Made by a program: the position numbers and the translations under genes. A DNA stretch of 64,000 nt, taken from assembly GCA_964459305.1 (NCBI GenBank), contig CAYWNA010000030.1, positions 12,982-76,981 of the forward strand, read 5' to 3'. This document shows positions 27,376-36,722 of the stretch, piece after piece. Positions within the stretch are counted from its first letter, which is position 1. Every line of letters starts with the position of its first letter. Origin of the DNA: CAYWNA01 sp964459305 (GTDB lineage Bacteria; Planctomycetota; Planctomycetia; Pirellulales; Pirellulaceae). Below the pieces are notes generated by a model. It searched no databases. It was given only the letters and a program-made list of their open reading frames with translations, and was not told where the DNA came from.

Positions 27376-30300
27376 ATGCATCAGCTGCCTCAGCGAAAGC
27401 GTGCTCTAACTTCGTTGTCGCTGCTTCTGCCGTTCGTCGCATGCGGAGCATACGCCGATGCGGACGACTGGCCGACGTTCATGCACGACAACCAGCGCAC
27501 GGGTGTTACTACCGAGGTGCTGCAGCCACCGCTGGAACCGGCGTGGGTCTTTAACTCCCCTTTCCCTCCGGCCGAAGGCTGGGCTCCGCCGGTCAACGGA
27601 TACGGCGCGCGCAAGAACAAGCCGAACGTCAGCTACGACGACGCATTTCGCGTGATTGCCGTCGGCAATACCTGCTATTTCTCCTCCTCCGCCGAGCATC
27701 GAATCTACGCAGTCGAGGTCGCTACCGGCACCGTGAAGTGGACCTTCTTTACCGACGCCGCGCCCCGACTGGCGCCTGCGTATTGGCGTGGAAAGCTGTA
27801 TGTGGGCGCCGACGATGGTGTGTTCCGGTGTCTGGATGCGAACGACGGCGTGCTGCAATGGCAGCTCCGCGCCGCTCCGCGCGAGGATCTAATGCTGGGG
27901 CAAGGGCGGTTCAGTTCTGCATGGCCGATTCGTGCCGGTGGCATCGTTGAAGACGGAATCGTGTACTTCACGGCCGGCTTGTTTCCGTACCAGCATCTCT
28001 ACTTCTATGCGGTCGATGCGGAAGATGGCACCATCCGGTGGTGCAAGCAGATCGACGAAGGCGGCCGTTTGGACCATGTGCCACAAGGATACGTACTTGC
28101 TGCAGACGACTCGCTGTTTACCACATCCCGTGCCGCGCCCGCCCGTTGGAGCACAAACGACGGCAGCCGGATCGATTTCAATACGCCTTTTCCGCAAGTC
28201 CCCAAGGCGCACGAATACCGCTTCTATAATGGCGGCAGTTACGCACAGATCTGGAAAGGCGGAAACATCGTTTACGGTCGAGCGTGCATGCTCGCGTACG
28301 ATCCGGACGGTGAACTAAAAGACAAATGGGGGCGAACTCAGAAAGGGCAACTTATCTTCAACTGGTTCAACGCCCGACAAGCGATGTTCAACGACTCCAT
28401 GGCTTTTTTGGCCACCGACTATCACGTGCTGGCCGCTAAACAAGACCTGCTGGAGGATTTGTCGAAAACCGAATGCCGCGAGTTTGAAGAGACGTACAAG
28501 CGTCTGCGCATTCCCAGTTATCTCGACGTGCTGGATCGTCACGACCGGCTGGTCCGGGAGCACGGCGAGGGCCATCCTGCGGTCCGCGCTATCCAGCAGG
28601 GGCCGCTTCGTTGGGGCCGCGACAACTGGCAGAAATGGCCGGAGGCCTCGGCGGCGATTTTCGAGAAGTTTCAGCGCAAGTGCGAATGGATGACGCCGCT
28701 CAAGGCGACCGAAGCCCTGATCCTGGCCGGCAACGTCATGTATGCGGGCGGGGAAGACCGGGTTGTCGCGTTGGATGCCGAGAGCGGCAAGTTGTTGTGG
28801 GACTTCGAAACCGGTAGCCGCGTGCGTGGATTGGCCGTGGCCGGCGGACGGTTGTACGTCAGCAGCATCGATGGAACTGTGCGCTGTTTTGTGCGGGCCG
28901 GCAGTCGCAGTCGATTAGCCCAAAACGTGACTGCCATGGGGGCAGATCCCGTTTCGCCTCAGGAGAAATCGCCTCGACTCGCGCAATTGGCCCAGCGTCT
29001 CGTTGACGAGGCAGACGTGAGAAAGGGCTATTGTCTGATCCTGGCCGTCGACAACGCCCACCTTGCCGCCGAGATCGCACGAATTGCCGATTGCCGCGTT
29101 GAGCTGCTGGCAGCCGATAAGGCAAACGTGCAGACCATGCGAAAGGAACTCGCCGCCCAGGGACTGTATGGCGGCCGCGTTTGCGTGCGTCGCATGCCGC
29201 AGGCCGGATTGCCCTATCCACCATACGTTTTCAATTTGGTCATCGACCAAGGCTCCTTCTCCAATGGCAAGCCAGCGGCCCCCGTGCGGGAGACCTTCCG
29301 AGTGACCAAGCCGTGCGGCGGCGTATGCCTGTTACGTAGGCCGGTCGCAGCGTCTGCCGAGCTGGCAAGTCTCGCCGCGGACGTCGAGACCTTGCGCCGC
29401 GCGAACAGCACCGCGGAACGGATCGACGGGCTGCTGAAAATCACGCGCGGCCGAATTCCTCGCTCCGCCGACTGGACCCACAACTACGCCAACGCGGCAA
29501 ACACGTATTGCAGCGAAGATCCGCTTGTCAAAGGCCCGTTCGGCGTCCTGTGGTATGGAGAGCCCGGACCACAGAAACGAATCGAACGGCATGCAACGCC
29601 GCCCGTGCCGCTGGTTGTCGGAAGCATCCTGTTCACGATCGGTTACGATCTGGTGATGGCTTACGATGTGTACAACGGCGTGCCATACTGGGAACGCAAG
29701 ATCCAAGGTGCAACGCGCGGGCACCTGCCCATCAATACGTCGAATCTGGCCGCGGACGATCGCAGCCTGTTCCTGGTGCTTGACAGCGGCGAGTGCTGGC
29801 GACTGGACGCACGGACCGGCGAAACGCTGAAGGTCTACACAGCGCCGCAGGACGATGACCCGCAACGTGTCACGTGGGGCTGGATCGCACTCGACGGAGA
29901 TCTCCTCTACGGCAGCCGCACAGAATACGACGAGCGCACCCGCCGGGTCTCGGAGCAGACCAGCGAGGCCGTCTTCGCGTTGGACAAGGAAACCGGGGCA
30001 ACCGCGTGGGCCTATGAAGGAAAGGGCATCGATCACGACGGGATCGCCGTCGGCGCGGGAAGGGTCTTTTTGGTCGATCGCGATTTGACGGACGCAGAGC
30101 GCGAACAAGCTAGGGTAAACGCGGTCAAAGACGCCTCGGTGGAAGATCGAAAGGCAACTGATCAGCGTGGCAATCCGCTTGCTCTGGATCTGCGCAAGCT
30201 CGTGGTACTCGATTCATCCAGCGGCCGACAGCTTTGGCAGAAACCACTGGATGTCACGGACATCACGTTGGACGATGTGGTTGTCCAAGGCAGGGGAGGC

Positions 30301-31410
30301 GTTGCCTGCATGTACAAGGACGGAGTCGTGGTCGTCCACGGCACCGCCAGCCTCGGACATCCGCACAAGGAGTTTCTACGTGGGGAGTTCGCTCGACGCG
30401 CAATGTACGCCTTCGACAGCACGACGGGAAAACTACTGTGGGGCGGCCGCCGAGGCTATCGAAAGCGGCCGATTATCGTGGGAGAGTACGTATACGCCGA
30501 ACCGTTTGCCTGGCATTTGAAGACGGGCGAGCAGAAGACGATCCCCAACCCACTCAGCGGCGAGCCACAACAGCTGGACTTTCACCGTGGCTACATTGGC
30601 TGCAGCCACCTCCTGGCCTCCGCGTCCACGTTGTTCGGCACTAAAGGAGGCGCTGGCTACTGCAATTTGGACGAGCAGTGCGGATTCACGCCGTTCGCCG
30701 GGGTGGCGCTGGCGTGCGGCTTGTGTGCCGTTCCGGCGGGCGGAGTGTTCGCTGCTCCCGAAGGACGTTCCGGATGCACCTGTGGCGTACCGATTCACAC
30801 GTCGATCACGCTGTACCCAAAGCCGACAGCAGGTGCTTGGAGCGTGGGCTTTGCCGGTGGGCGGGCCGATGTTGTGTCGCTGCCGGCTAAAAGCGTTTCC
30901 GTCAATCTTGGCGCCCCGGGTTTTCGCCAAGATCCGGATGGCAACCTCTGGATCCCCTATCCCGCGCGCATCGACACGGGCATCCTGGGCGACTGGCTGC
31001 CGACCTACCAACACAGCCAACAGATGTGCTACCGCTCGAACGAGCTGACAACAACGATCACCGGGACGAACACGCCCTGGATCTTCACGTCCGGATACGC
31101 CCACGACAAACCGCTCAAGTTCCGCCTGATCGGCGAAGGGCAACCACCGGGCACTTACACCGTCAGACTCTACTTTGCCGAGCCACAAGACCTGGAAGCA
31201 GGGCAGCGCGTTTTTTCCGTGAACCTGATGGGGAAAACCGTGCTCAAGGACCTCGACGTGGCCAAGGCCGCCGGAGGTCCTCGGCGGGCCATTGTCAAGG
31301 AATACCGAGGAATCGAGGTCGAAAACGAGCTGGAGATTCGGCTACTTCCCTCACCAGACGCCGGTACAGACAAACCGGTGTTATGTGGGTTCCAGGCATT
31401 TCGCGAGTAG
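27376..31410 (+). CDS. Giant secreted PQQ-propeller protein with methyltransferase-like and malectin-like domains
   Basis: About 1344 residues from the ATG opening MHQLPQRKRALTSLSLLLPF (signal peptide); the longer frame upstream lacks coding character. N-terminal propeller blades begin DDWPTFMHDNQRTGVTTE and include IYAVEVATGTVKWTFFTD and ALDAESGKLLWDFETGSRV. Residues about 530-660 switch to a Rossmann-like segment: GYCLILAVDNAHLAAEIARI, VELLAADKANVQTMRKELAA and FRVTKPCGGVCLL, the layout of a class I SAM methyltransferase. Propeller blades resume (IGYDLVMAYDVYNGVPYWERK). The last about 190 residues look malectin-like (NLWIPYPARIDTG, TYTVRLYFAEPQD, LCGFQAF). The embedded domain looks degenerate and probably structural. 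Confidence 0.8.
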   Translation: MHQLPQRKRALTSLSLLLPFVACGAYADADDWPTFMHDNQRTGVTTEVLQPPLEPAWVFNSPFPPAEGWAPPVNGYGARKNKPNVSYDDAFRVIAVGNTCYFSSSAEHRIYAVEVATGTVKWTFFTDAAPRLAPAYWRGKLYVGADDGVFRCLDANDGVLQWQLRAAPREDLMLGQGRFSSAWPIRAGGIVEDGIVYFTAGLFPYQHLYFYAVDAEDGTIRWCKQIDEGGRLDHVPQGYVLAADDSLFTTSRAAPARWSTNDGSRIDFNTPFPQVPKAHEYRFYNGGSYAQIWKGGNIVYGRACMLAYDPDGELKDKWGRTQKGQLIFNWFNARQAMFNDSMAFLATDYHVLAAKQDLLEDLSKTECREFEETYKRLRIPSYLDVLDRHDRLVREHGEGHPAVRAIQQGPLRWGRDNWQKWPEASAAIFEKFQRKCEWMTPLKATEALILAGNVMYAGGEDRVVALDAESGKLLWDFETGSRVRGLAVAGGRLYVSSIDGTVRCFVRAGSRSRLAQNVTAMGADPVSPQEKSPRLAQLAQRLVDEADVRKGYCLILAVDNAHLAAEIARIADCRVELLAADKANVQTMRKELAAQGLYGGRVCVRRMPQAGLPYPPYVFNLVIDQGSFSNGKPAAPVRETFRVTKPCGGVCLLRRPVAASAELASLAADVETLRRANSTAERIDGLLKITRGRIPRSADWTHNYANAANTYCSEDPLVKGPFGVLWYGEPGPQKRIERHATPPVPLVVGSILFTIGYDLVMAYDVYNGVPYWERKIQGATRGHLPINTSNLAADDRSLFLVLDSGECWRLDARTGETLKVYTAPQDDDPQRVTWGWIALDGDLLYGSRTEYDERTRRVSEQTSEAVFALDKETGATAWAYEGKGIDHDGIAVGAGRVFLVDRDLTDAEREQARVNAVKDASVEDRKATDQRGNPLALDLRKLVVLDSSSGRQLWQKPLDVTDITLDDVVVQGRGGVACMYKDGVVVVHGTASLGHPHKEFLRGEFARRAMYAFDSTTGKLLWGGRRGYRKRPIIVGEYVYAEPFAWHLKTGEQKTIPNPLSGEPQQLDFHRGYIGCSHLLASASTLFGTKGGAGYCNLDEQCGFTPFAGVALACGLCAVPAGGVFAAPEGRSGCTCGVPIHTSITLYPKPTAGAWSVGFAGGRADVVSLPAKSVSVNLGAPGFRQDPDGNLWIPYPARIDTGILGDWLPTYQHSQQMCYRSNELTTTITGTNTPWIFTSGYAHDKPLKFRLIGEGQPPGTYTVRLYFAEPQDLEAGQRVFSVNLMGKTVLKDLDVAKAAGGPRRAIVKEYRGIEVENELEIRLLPSPDAGTDKPVLCGFQAFRE

Positions 31411-31505
31411 GACGGATTGCCGATCCGTCCCATGGTTTTCAGCAGCTCTAGCAACCAGAGTCGGACTACTAGATACAGGCGTGACGCATTGAGGACATCC
31501 GGTTC

Positions 31506-31735
31506 TGCACGGCCATTTATGGTCGTTCTTCGCCGCAGGCGATATTAGGCCCGGCGTTCACGCCGGGTTTGCGGAGTCCAACACCACGGCCCCAAATTCC
31601 CCCCCATCCCCACCGCTGCCCAGAGGCAGCGGTGGGGATGGGGGGGAATTTGGGTTAGTCGGCCGCCTCCGCCCAACCCGTGCTCAACCACGGGCCGAAT
31701 ACCGCTGCGCGGGAAACGGACGTGAACGCCCCTAC
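31506..31735. repeat. Left copy of a 230-base three-hairpin repeat flanking the Y1 transposase
   Basis: The copy contains three stems: CCCGGCGTTCACGCCGGG, a perfect hairpin with 30-base arms (31591-31620 and 31625-31654) and a CAGA loop, and CCCGTGCTCAACCACGGG. The same order and sequence recurs at 32325-32558 in the same direction. Such structures are the expected substrate of REP-associated Y1 transposases. Confidence 0.85.
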
Positions 31736-31836
31736 AATCCGATCACGTCGAGTCGAATCAGGTATCATGATGTGCAGCCACGGTATTGCTACGCCGCATC
31801 CGGCGAATGATCCCACATGCCCCGGAGAAACCAGCC

Positions 31837-32274
31837 ATGTCACGCAACTACTACAGCGAAATCAACCTGCACATCGTCTGGCACACCAAGACAAGTTTGC
31901 CGCTGCTGACGCCGACCGTGGAACCATTGGCTCATCGTTTTCTGAAGAAACGGATCATCGACGAACCCGGCGCATTCGTCCACGAAATCGGCGGGACGGA
32001 AACACACGTGCACGCCTTGGTGACGATCCCGCCGACCATCACGATCAGCAAATGGATCGGCGAACTCAAAGGCGGCACCGCGCACGACGTCAACCAACAC
32101 GTGGGAAAGCGTCAGAAGGTCGTCGAGTGGCAAACCGGATACGGCGTGGTCAGTTTCGGAACCGGCGATCTCCCCTGGGTGCAAGCGTACATCCACAACC
32201 AACGCGAACATCACCAGCGAGGAGGCATCCAGGACCGCCTGGAGCGGATTACAGCCTACGAGGATGAGGAATGA
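31837..32274 (+). CDS. REP-associated (RAYT/IS200-like) Y1 transposase
   Basis: A 145-residue HUH single-strand transposase. The open frame begins at 31786, but MSRNYYSEINLHIVWHTK is the family N terminus, so I start at 31837. The metal-binding HUH motif is HVH at 57-59 within GTETHVHALV, and the catalytic tyrosine is Y118 in VQAYIHNQREHH. Family members cut and join single-stranded DNA at hairpins and mobilise REP palindromes. It is intact and flanked by direct copies of a hairpin repeat, about 100 bases upstream and 50 bases downstream. Confidence 0.9.
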   Translation: MSRNYYSEINLHIVWHTKTSLPLLTPTVEPLAHRFLKKRIIDEPGAFVHEIGGTETHVHALVTIPPTITISKWIGELKGGTAHDVNQHVGKRQKVVEWQTGYGVVSFGTGDLPWVQAYIHNQREHHQRGGIQDRLERITAYEDEE

Positions 32275-32324
32275 TCTGTTTGAGTTGCCCGCGGTGCCGA
32301 TCGTGAGGAACGCGTACCAAGGGA

Positions 32325-32558
32325 TTGCACGGCCATTCATGGTCGTTTTTCGCCGGAGGCGATACTAGGCCCGGCGTTTACGCCGGGTTTGCGGGGCCCC
32401 AACACCGCGGTCCCAAATTCCCCCCATCCCACCACTGCCCAGAGGCAGCGGTGGGATGGGGGGAATTTGTTTGGGTTTGATCGACGGCCTCCGCCCAACC
32501 CGTGCTCAAGCACGGGCCGAATACCGCTGCGCGGAAAAACGGGCGTAAACGCCCCTAC
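32325..32558. repeat. Right copy of the three-hairpin repeat flanking the Y1 transposase
   Basis: A direct copy of 31506-31735 with small differences. The central hairpin (32415-32439 and 32444-32468) has 25-base arms, one mismatch and the same CAGA loop. The side stems CCCGGCGTTTACGCCGGG and CCCGTGCTCAAGCACGGG are also kept. Several differences fall so that pairing is preserved, which suggests selection on the structure. Confidence 0.85.
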
Positions 32559-32589
32559 TTCAGACCACACTACATGGGATCGCCCTGAG

Positions 32590-35500
32590 CTACCGGGGCT
32601 GGGCCGCCACGCGCGTCTGGAACTCCGTGGGCGTCAACATCTCGGTCGTACCGGTCGGTGTTTCGATGAGATAGACGAGTTCTTCGTCGATCGTTTTCGG
32701 ATCGCCGTGCAGGATTTCGCCAGCGGCGCTGAAGGTCACGGCTTTGCCGTCCGGCAGGTTCAGGGCCACCCAGAGCGGTTCGACGGGATCGGCGCGGTAG
32801 CAGCGAATCGTGCCGTCAAAGGCCGCGGTCAGGAAATGTTCGCCGTCGTGGGTCCAACAACACGCGGGGCTGACGATATGGTACTGGTAGACGCTGTGGT
32901 CCCAAACTGCCTGCAACAGTTCGCCGTCCGCGGACCACAAGGCCACTCGGCCCCAAGCGTCCACGGCCAATAACCGCGCCGCGGTGGGCTGCCAGGAAAG
33001 TGATGTTACCTTGTAGCCGTGATCGGTAAAGGGCCCATAACCATTCTCCAGCATTGTCTGCTCAATTCCTGAATCGTCGCTCAGAATGACGCCCTTGTGA
33101 ACACCGATCGCGAGCTTGGCCGCTGTGGGGTGCCAAGCGACAGCGAAAGCATACGCACCATCCCTGATCTTGGTGACTTGGTTATCCTGCAGATCCCAGA
33201 TGCCGACTCTGTTTGATCCGGCGATCGCGATACGCTTATCGTCAGGACTCCACGACAGGGCAAACCCAGCGTCACCCACAGATTCCGTTCGAAGCACTTC
33301 CCCCTGTGTACTCCAAATCCTCAGAAACCGGCCGTCGGTCCGCCCCTGCAGTCCCGCCAGTCGATCTCCGGTATGGTTCCACTGAAGCCACACATGATGC
33401 TCAGTATTCTGCGTGGGGAAGGTCTCGGCCAGATCACCGTCAGACCGATGGACATGAAGTCCTCCGGACAAGTCCGAAGAGGCGATTCGGCAGCCGTCCG
33501 GGTGCCAAGCGACCGAGGTAACGGCGTCGGCATGCGTATCGATCACCTGTGTCAGTCGGCCATCATCCTGCCAAAATCGCATCTGGTTACCCCCGTTACC
33601 AGACGCGATTACGCCATGGGAATTGCAGTCGGCGGACAGCACGATCGGCGCACCGAGAATCGCGCCGGCAGGTTTGCCGTCCAAGGTCCACAGTCGCAGG
33701 TTGCCATCCTTGCTCCCGGCAGTCAGAAGCAAGTCCTTGTTGGGGCTTGCAGAGACAAAGGCATTGGCTTCGAGGTAAAGGTGCTCCTTCAAGACGATCG
33801 CGTCCGAGCCGTCGAGGGGCCAGATATAGACGCCGCTGAGATAATCGCCTGCGATGATCTTCGTTCCATCGCTACTCCAGGCAACAGATTCCGAGTAAGT
33901 TTCTGTCTTGAACGTTTGAAGGACGGTGCCTTCGGTGTCCAACACGACTATCTCGTGTTTCTGATATACGGCGGAAGCCAGTCGACGACCGTCCGGATGC
34001 CAGGCAACTGCAGGGATATATTGGCCCGCGTGAACCTCCAGAACGCGCCATTCCGCTTCATCCAGAGACCAGAGCCTGACGGTTCCATCGGTCCCCGCCA
34101 CGGCCAGCCGGTCACCTTGAGGATTCCACGCCAGGCACCGGGTTTGGGAGCCTGGGAAATCGAGCCGTTGTTTTTCCCCGTCTAGACGGTAGAGATCAAT
34201 CCAGCCGGTGCTACCGCCGCTGGCTGCCGTGAGGTACTCGCCTGACGGATGCCAAGCCAGCTTCTGCGCCCCCGATGTCGGAAAGCTCCCGACCGCGGAG
34301 CCACTGTTTGTCCAGATCCGAATCGTTGAATCACCACTGGGACCCACGGAGGCCAATTGCGTACCGTCAGGGCTCCAGGCCACACTCCGAATCCTCGTCG
34401 CGGCGCCGTCGATGATCCGGACCAGCTTCAACGACTGGGCGTCGTAGATGCGGATGTGGCCGGTGGCCATGCCGCAGGCGATCTGTTTGCCGTCGGGGCT
34501 CCAGTCGGCCGATAGGATCTGACCGCGCGGGCGGGCCGTCTCCACGTTCCAGCGACCGATGCCGGGCAACTCCGCAGGTTTCGGAACGATGCCGGCCGGG
34601 AAGAGGCGTGGCACGGGCTCCTGCTGTGGCTGCTCGCCTTCCTGCGGTGGCCGGTCTCCTGACCGAGCCACTTGGTCGACCGCAGGTCTCCCTGTCTGCT
34701 TTCCTGAGACAGACACATCGGGGAGACCTTCGGTCATGGCCGCGGCGGGGTCGGGAGACCCGCGCCGAACAGCGGCTGACTTACTGTCCGCCAGCTCGTA
34801 ACGCACCCGGATCGTCACTTGGCCGTTGCGTTTCATGGTGAACGAATCGGTGTTCAGCGACAGGCCGGTTCGCTCCTCCTCCAGACGCACGTCGTACTTG
34901 CCGGGCCACAGTTTGATCGTGCGGCTGGCCTTGGGATCGATGATCTCCACACCACCATCGCTTTGGACCAAGATCTTGACGTTTTCGTCTTCCGTTTCGA
35001 TCACCAACCGGCCGTATTGCGTTTGGACATAGATCACGATTCCCAGAATCACGGCCGCAACGCCGCCCAGCCCCAGAGCGATCCAAACGCGCGGCGGCAG
35101 AGCACCGGCTTGTGCGAAGAAGCCTGGTTTCCGGGCATCAGAGTCGGGGCGAGCGGTGGTTCGTAGTCCCGCCTTTAGGCGGTCTTTTGAGGCTGGTTCC
35201 GTACGGGGACCGCCTGAAGGCGGGACTACGAACGGTTCTTCCTCAGATTCATGACGCGGCTCTTCTGGTTCGGGCGGCGGCCCGGTTTCTTCGGTCACGT
35301 CGGGCTGGGGATCCGCCGGTCGAGGCTGAAACGTACGCGGCGTTTGCGTATCGACCACGACGTCCTGCGCGTGTGACTGAGTGGTTTGGCTCGACGCATC
35401 CGGGTCGGGCGCGCCCGGATGGGGGACCGACAGAAGCCCTAACAGGTCGCAGCCCTGTGCCAGCGGGGCGAGCGCCCTGGCAACTTCCGCCGCCGTGGCA

Positions 35501-36669
35501 TAACGATCGTCGCGATCCCTGGCCAGCATGCGTTCCAGGATCGCGGCCAACTCGGCGGGTACATCAGCTCGCCGCTGGTGAATCGGCGGCACCGGTTTGG
35601 TGGCCAGGGCCGACAGCTTCTGCAGCGGCGTCTCGTAGCCCTGATCACCAAAGGGAGCTTTGTCGCATAACAGTTGGTACAGGGTGGCTCCCAGGCTGTA
35701 GATATCCGCTCGATGGTCCACCTCGTGGAAATGTTCGCATTGTTCGGGCGCCATGTAGTCCAAGGTGCCCATGATCTGGCCGGTCGAAGTCAAATCGCCC
35801 ACCGCCTCGAATTGCAGCCGCGCCAGACCGAGGTCGAGGATCTTGACGATTACTTTTACCCCCTCATCCCAACGCTCTGATGCCAGGGGAAAGGGAGATT
35901 GAGCGGAGACTTCTTCTTGGCCGATTGCTGCCGGCTGAACGCTGAGTGCCAACATGAGATTCGACGGTTTAATATCCCGGTGTACCATGCCGTTTTGGTG
36001 GGCGTACTGGAGACCCACTGCGGCTTGGCGGACCAGTTCGCACGCGTCGGCGATTGGCAGCGGTCCGCACCGCTTGACGATTTGGGACAGGTTCGGCCCT
36101 TCGACGTATTCCATGGCCAGGATCGGGGTTTCTTCGATCTCTCGCGCGTCGTAAGGCTGGACGATGTTCGGATGGTTCAAGCGTCCCACCGCTTTCATCT
36201 CGCGGTAGAAGCGAGCCACGATGTCCGGGTCGTCCATGTGTTTCCAGGACAGCACCTTCAATGCCACGGTACGGTCCAGGTGGGTCTGCACGGCCTTGTA
36301 CACCGTTCCCATACCGCCCGCGCCCAGCTCTTTCAGCAATTCGTACTCGCCCAACCGGCCCAGGTCTCCCGGTTCGCTGCCGGCGGGTTCGGCCGGGGCA
36401 CTTTCGGAAGGAGCCGCGGCGCCGACTAGCGCTTTGGCTCGGGCAAGAGCCTCCTGGCGCTCCGGTTCGTCGCCATATTCGTCTTCCTGCACCGGCGCCG
36501 TCAACCGCGCAAGCAGCGTGTCCTCCGTATGGTCCATGGTTTCCATCACGGTTTGGCACACGGAGCACGAACTGATGTGATCGAGCAATTCATCGGCAGC
36601 ATCCTCGGCCAGCGTGCCACTGACCAATGCCAACAGATACTCACGACTGGGGCATGTCGCCTCGGTCAT
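32590..36669 (-). CDS. Membrane serine/threonine kinase with zinc-finger N terminus and C-terminal WD40 propeller
   Basis: A 1359-residue protein with AGGAGT upstream of the ATG. Residues 1-55 contain CPSREYLLALVSG and HISSCSVCQTVM, resembling an anti-sigma zinc finger (zf-HC2 type). The kinase domain (about 105-415) has GAGGMGTVYKA, VALKVLSWK, HRDIKPSN, ILDLGLARL (DLG for DFG) and GTLDYMAPEQ. About 26 extra residues sit between HRDIKPSN and DLG. A proline-rich linker, one membrane helix (WIALGLGGVAAVILGIVIYV) and a PEGA-like domain follow. From about residue 710 there are WD40 repeats such as LSADWSPDGKQIACGMATGH. Three linker or loop insertions coincide with palindromic repeat DNA. An ECF sigma gene lies upstream on the same strand. 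Confidence 0.88.
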   Translation of the reverse strand: MTEATCPSREYLLALVSGTLAEDAADELLDHISSCSVCQTVMETMDHTEDTLLARLTAPVQEDEYGDEPERQEALARAKALVGAAAPSESAPAEPAGSEPGDLGRLGEYELLKELGAGGMGTVYKAVQTHLDRTVALKVLSWKHMDDPDIVARFYREMKAVGRLNHPNIVQPYDAREIEETPILAMEYVEGPNLSQIVKRCGPLPIADACELVRQAAVGLQYAHQNGMVHRDIKPSNLMLALSVQPAAIGQEEVSAQSPFPLASERWDEGVKVIVKILDLGLARLQFEAVGDLTSTGQIMGTLDYMAPEQCEHFHEVDHRADIYSLGATLYQLLCDKAPFGDQGYETPLQKLSALATKPVPPIHQRRADVPAELAAILERMLARDRDDRYATAAEVARALAPLAQGCDLLGLLSVPHPGAPDPDASSQTTQSHAQDVVVDTQTPRTFQPRPADPQPDVTEETGPPPEPEEPRHESEEEPFVVPPSGGPRTEPASKDRLKAGLRTTARPDSDARKPGFFAQAGALPPRVWIALGLGGVAAVILGIVIYVQTQYGRLVIETEDENVKILVQSDGGVEIIDPKASRTIKLWPGKYDVRLEEERTGLSLNTDSFTMKRNGQVTIRVRYELADSKSAAVRRGSPDPAAAMTEGLPDVSVSGKQTGRPAVDQVARSGDRPPQEGEQPQQEPVPRLFPAGIVPKPAELPGIGRWNVETARPRGQILSADWSPDGKQIACGMATGHIRIYDAQSLKLVRIIDGAATRIRSVAWSPDGTQLASVGPSGDSTIRIWTNSGSAVGSFPTSGAQKLAWHPSGEYLTAASGGSTGWIDLYRLDGEKQRLDFPGSQTRCLAWNPQGDRLAVAGTDGTVRLWSLDEAEWRVLEVHAGQYIPAVAWHPDGRRLASAVYQKHEIVVLDTEGTVLQTFKTETYSESVAWSSDGTKIIAGDYLSGVYIWPLDGSDAIVLKEHLYLEANAFVSASPNKDLLLTAGSKDGNLRLWTLDGKPAGAILGAPIVLSADCNSHGVIASGNGGNQMRFWQDDGRLTQVIDTHADAVTSVAWHPDGCRIASSDLSGGLHVHRSDGDLAETFPTQNTEHHVWLQWNHTGDRLAGLQGRTDGRFLRIWSTQGEVLRTESVGDAGFALSWSPDDKRIAIAGSNRVGIWDLQDNQVTKIRDGAYAFAVAWHPTAAKLAIGVHKGVILSDDSGIEQTMLENGYGPFTDHGYKVTSLSWQPTAARLLAVDAWGRVALWSADGELLQAVWDHSVYQYHIVSPACCWTHDGEHFLTAAFDGTIRCYRADPVEPLWVALNLPDGKAVTFSAAGEILHGDPKTIDEELVYLIETPTGTTEMLTPTEFQTRVAAQPR
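34678..34735. repeat. Palindromic repeat inside the kinase gene (linker, copy 1)
   Basis: Inverted segments GGTCTCC...GGAGACC and GTCTG...CAGAC, with outer GACCG...CGGTC, lie inside the coding sequence. They encode part of the linker GSPDPAAAMTEGLPDVSVSG before the WD40 domain. The stem is imperfect, but the peptide looks unlike the rest of the protein and like repeat-encoded peptides I know from other planctomycetes. Confidence 0.5.
35159..35233. repeat. Palindromic repeat inserted in frame in the kinase gene (linker, copy 2)
   Basis: Two 26-base arms (35159-35184 and 35208-35233, core TAGTCCCGCCT) pair with one mismatch around a 23-base loop. The element is 75 bases, exactly 25 codons, and is translated as part of VVPPSGGPRTEPASKDRLKA in the linker before the membrane helix. 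Frame and stop-free reading are preserved. Confidence 0.8.
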
Positions 36670-36722
36670 TCAATTGACTCCTAAACGCGGCTAAGAGGGC
36701 TGCACCGTGGCAGCCACCACTA

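Noticed and set aside
31680..32267. A 195-codon frame overlapping the Y1 transposase
   Set aside because: Arginine- and threonine-rich shadow; the transposase frame has the HUH and Tyr motifs.
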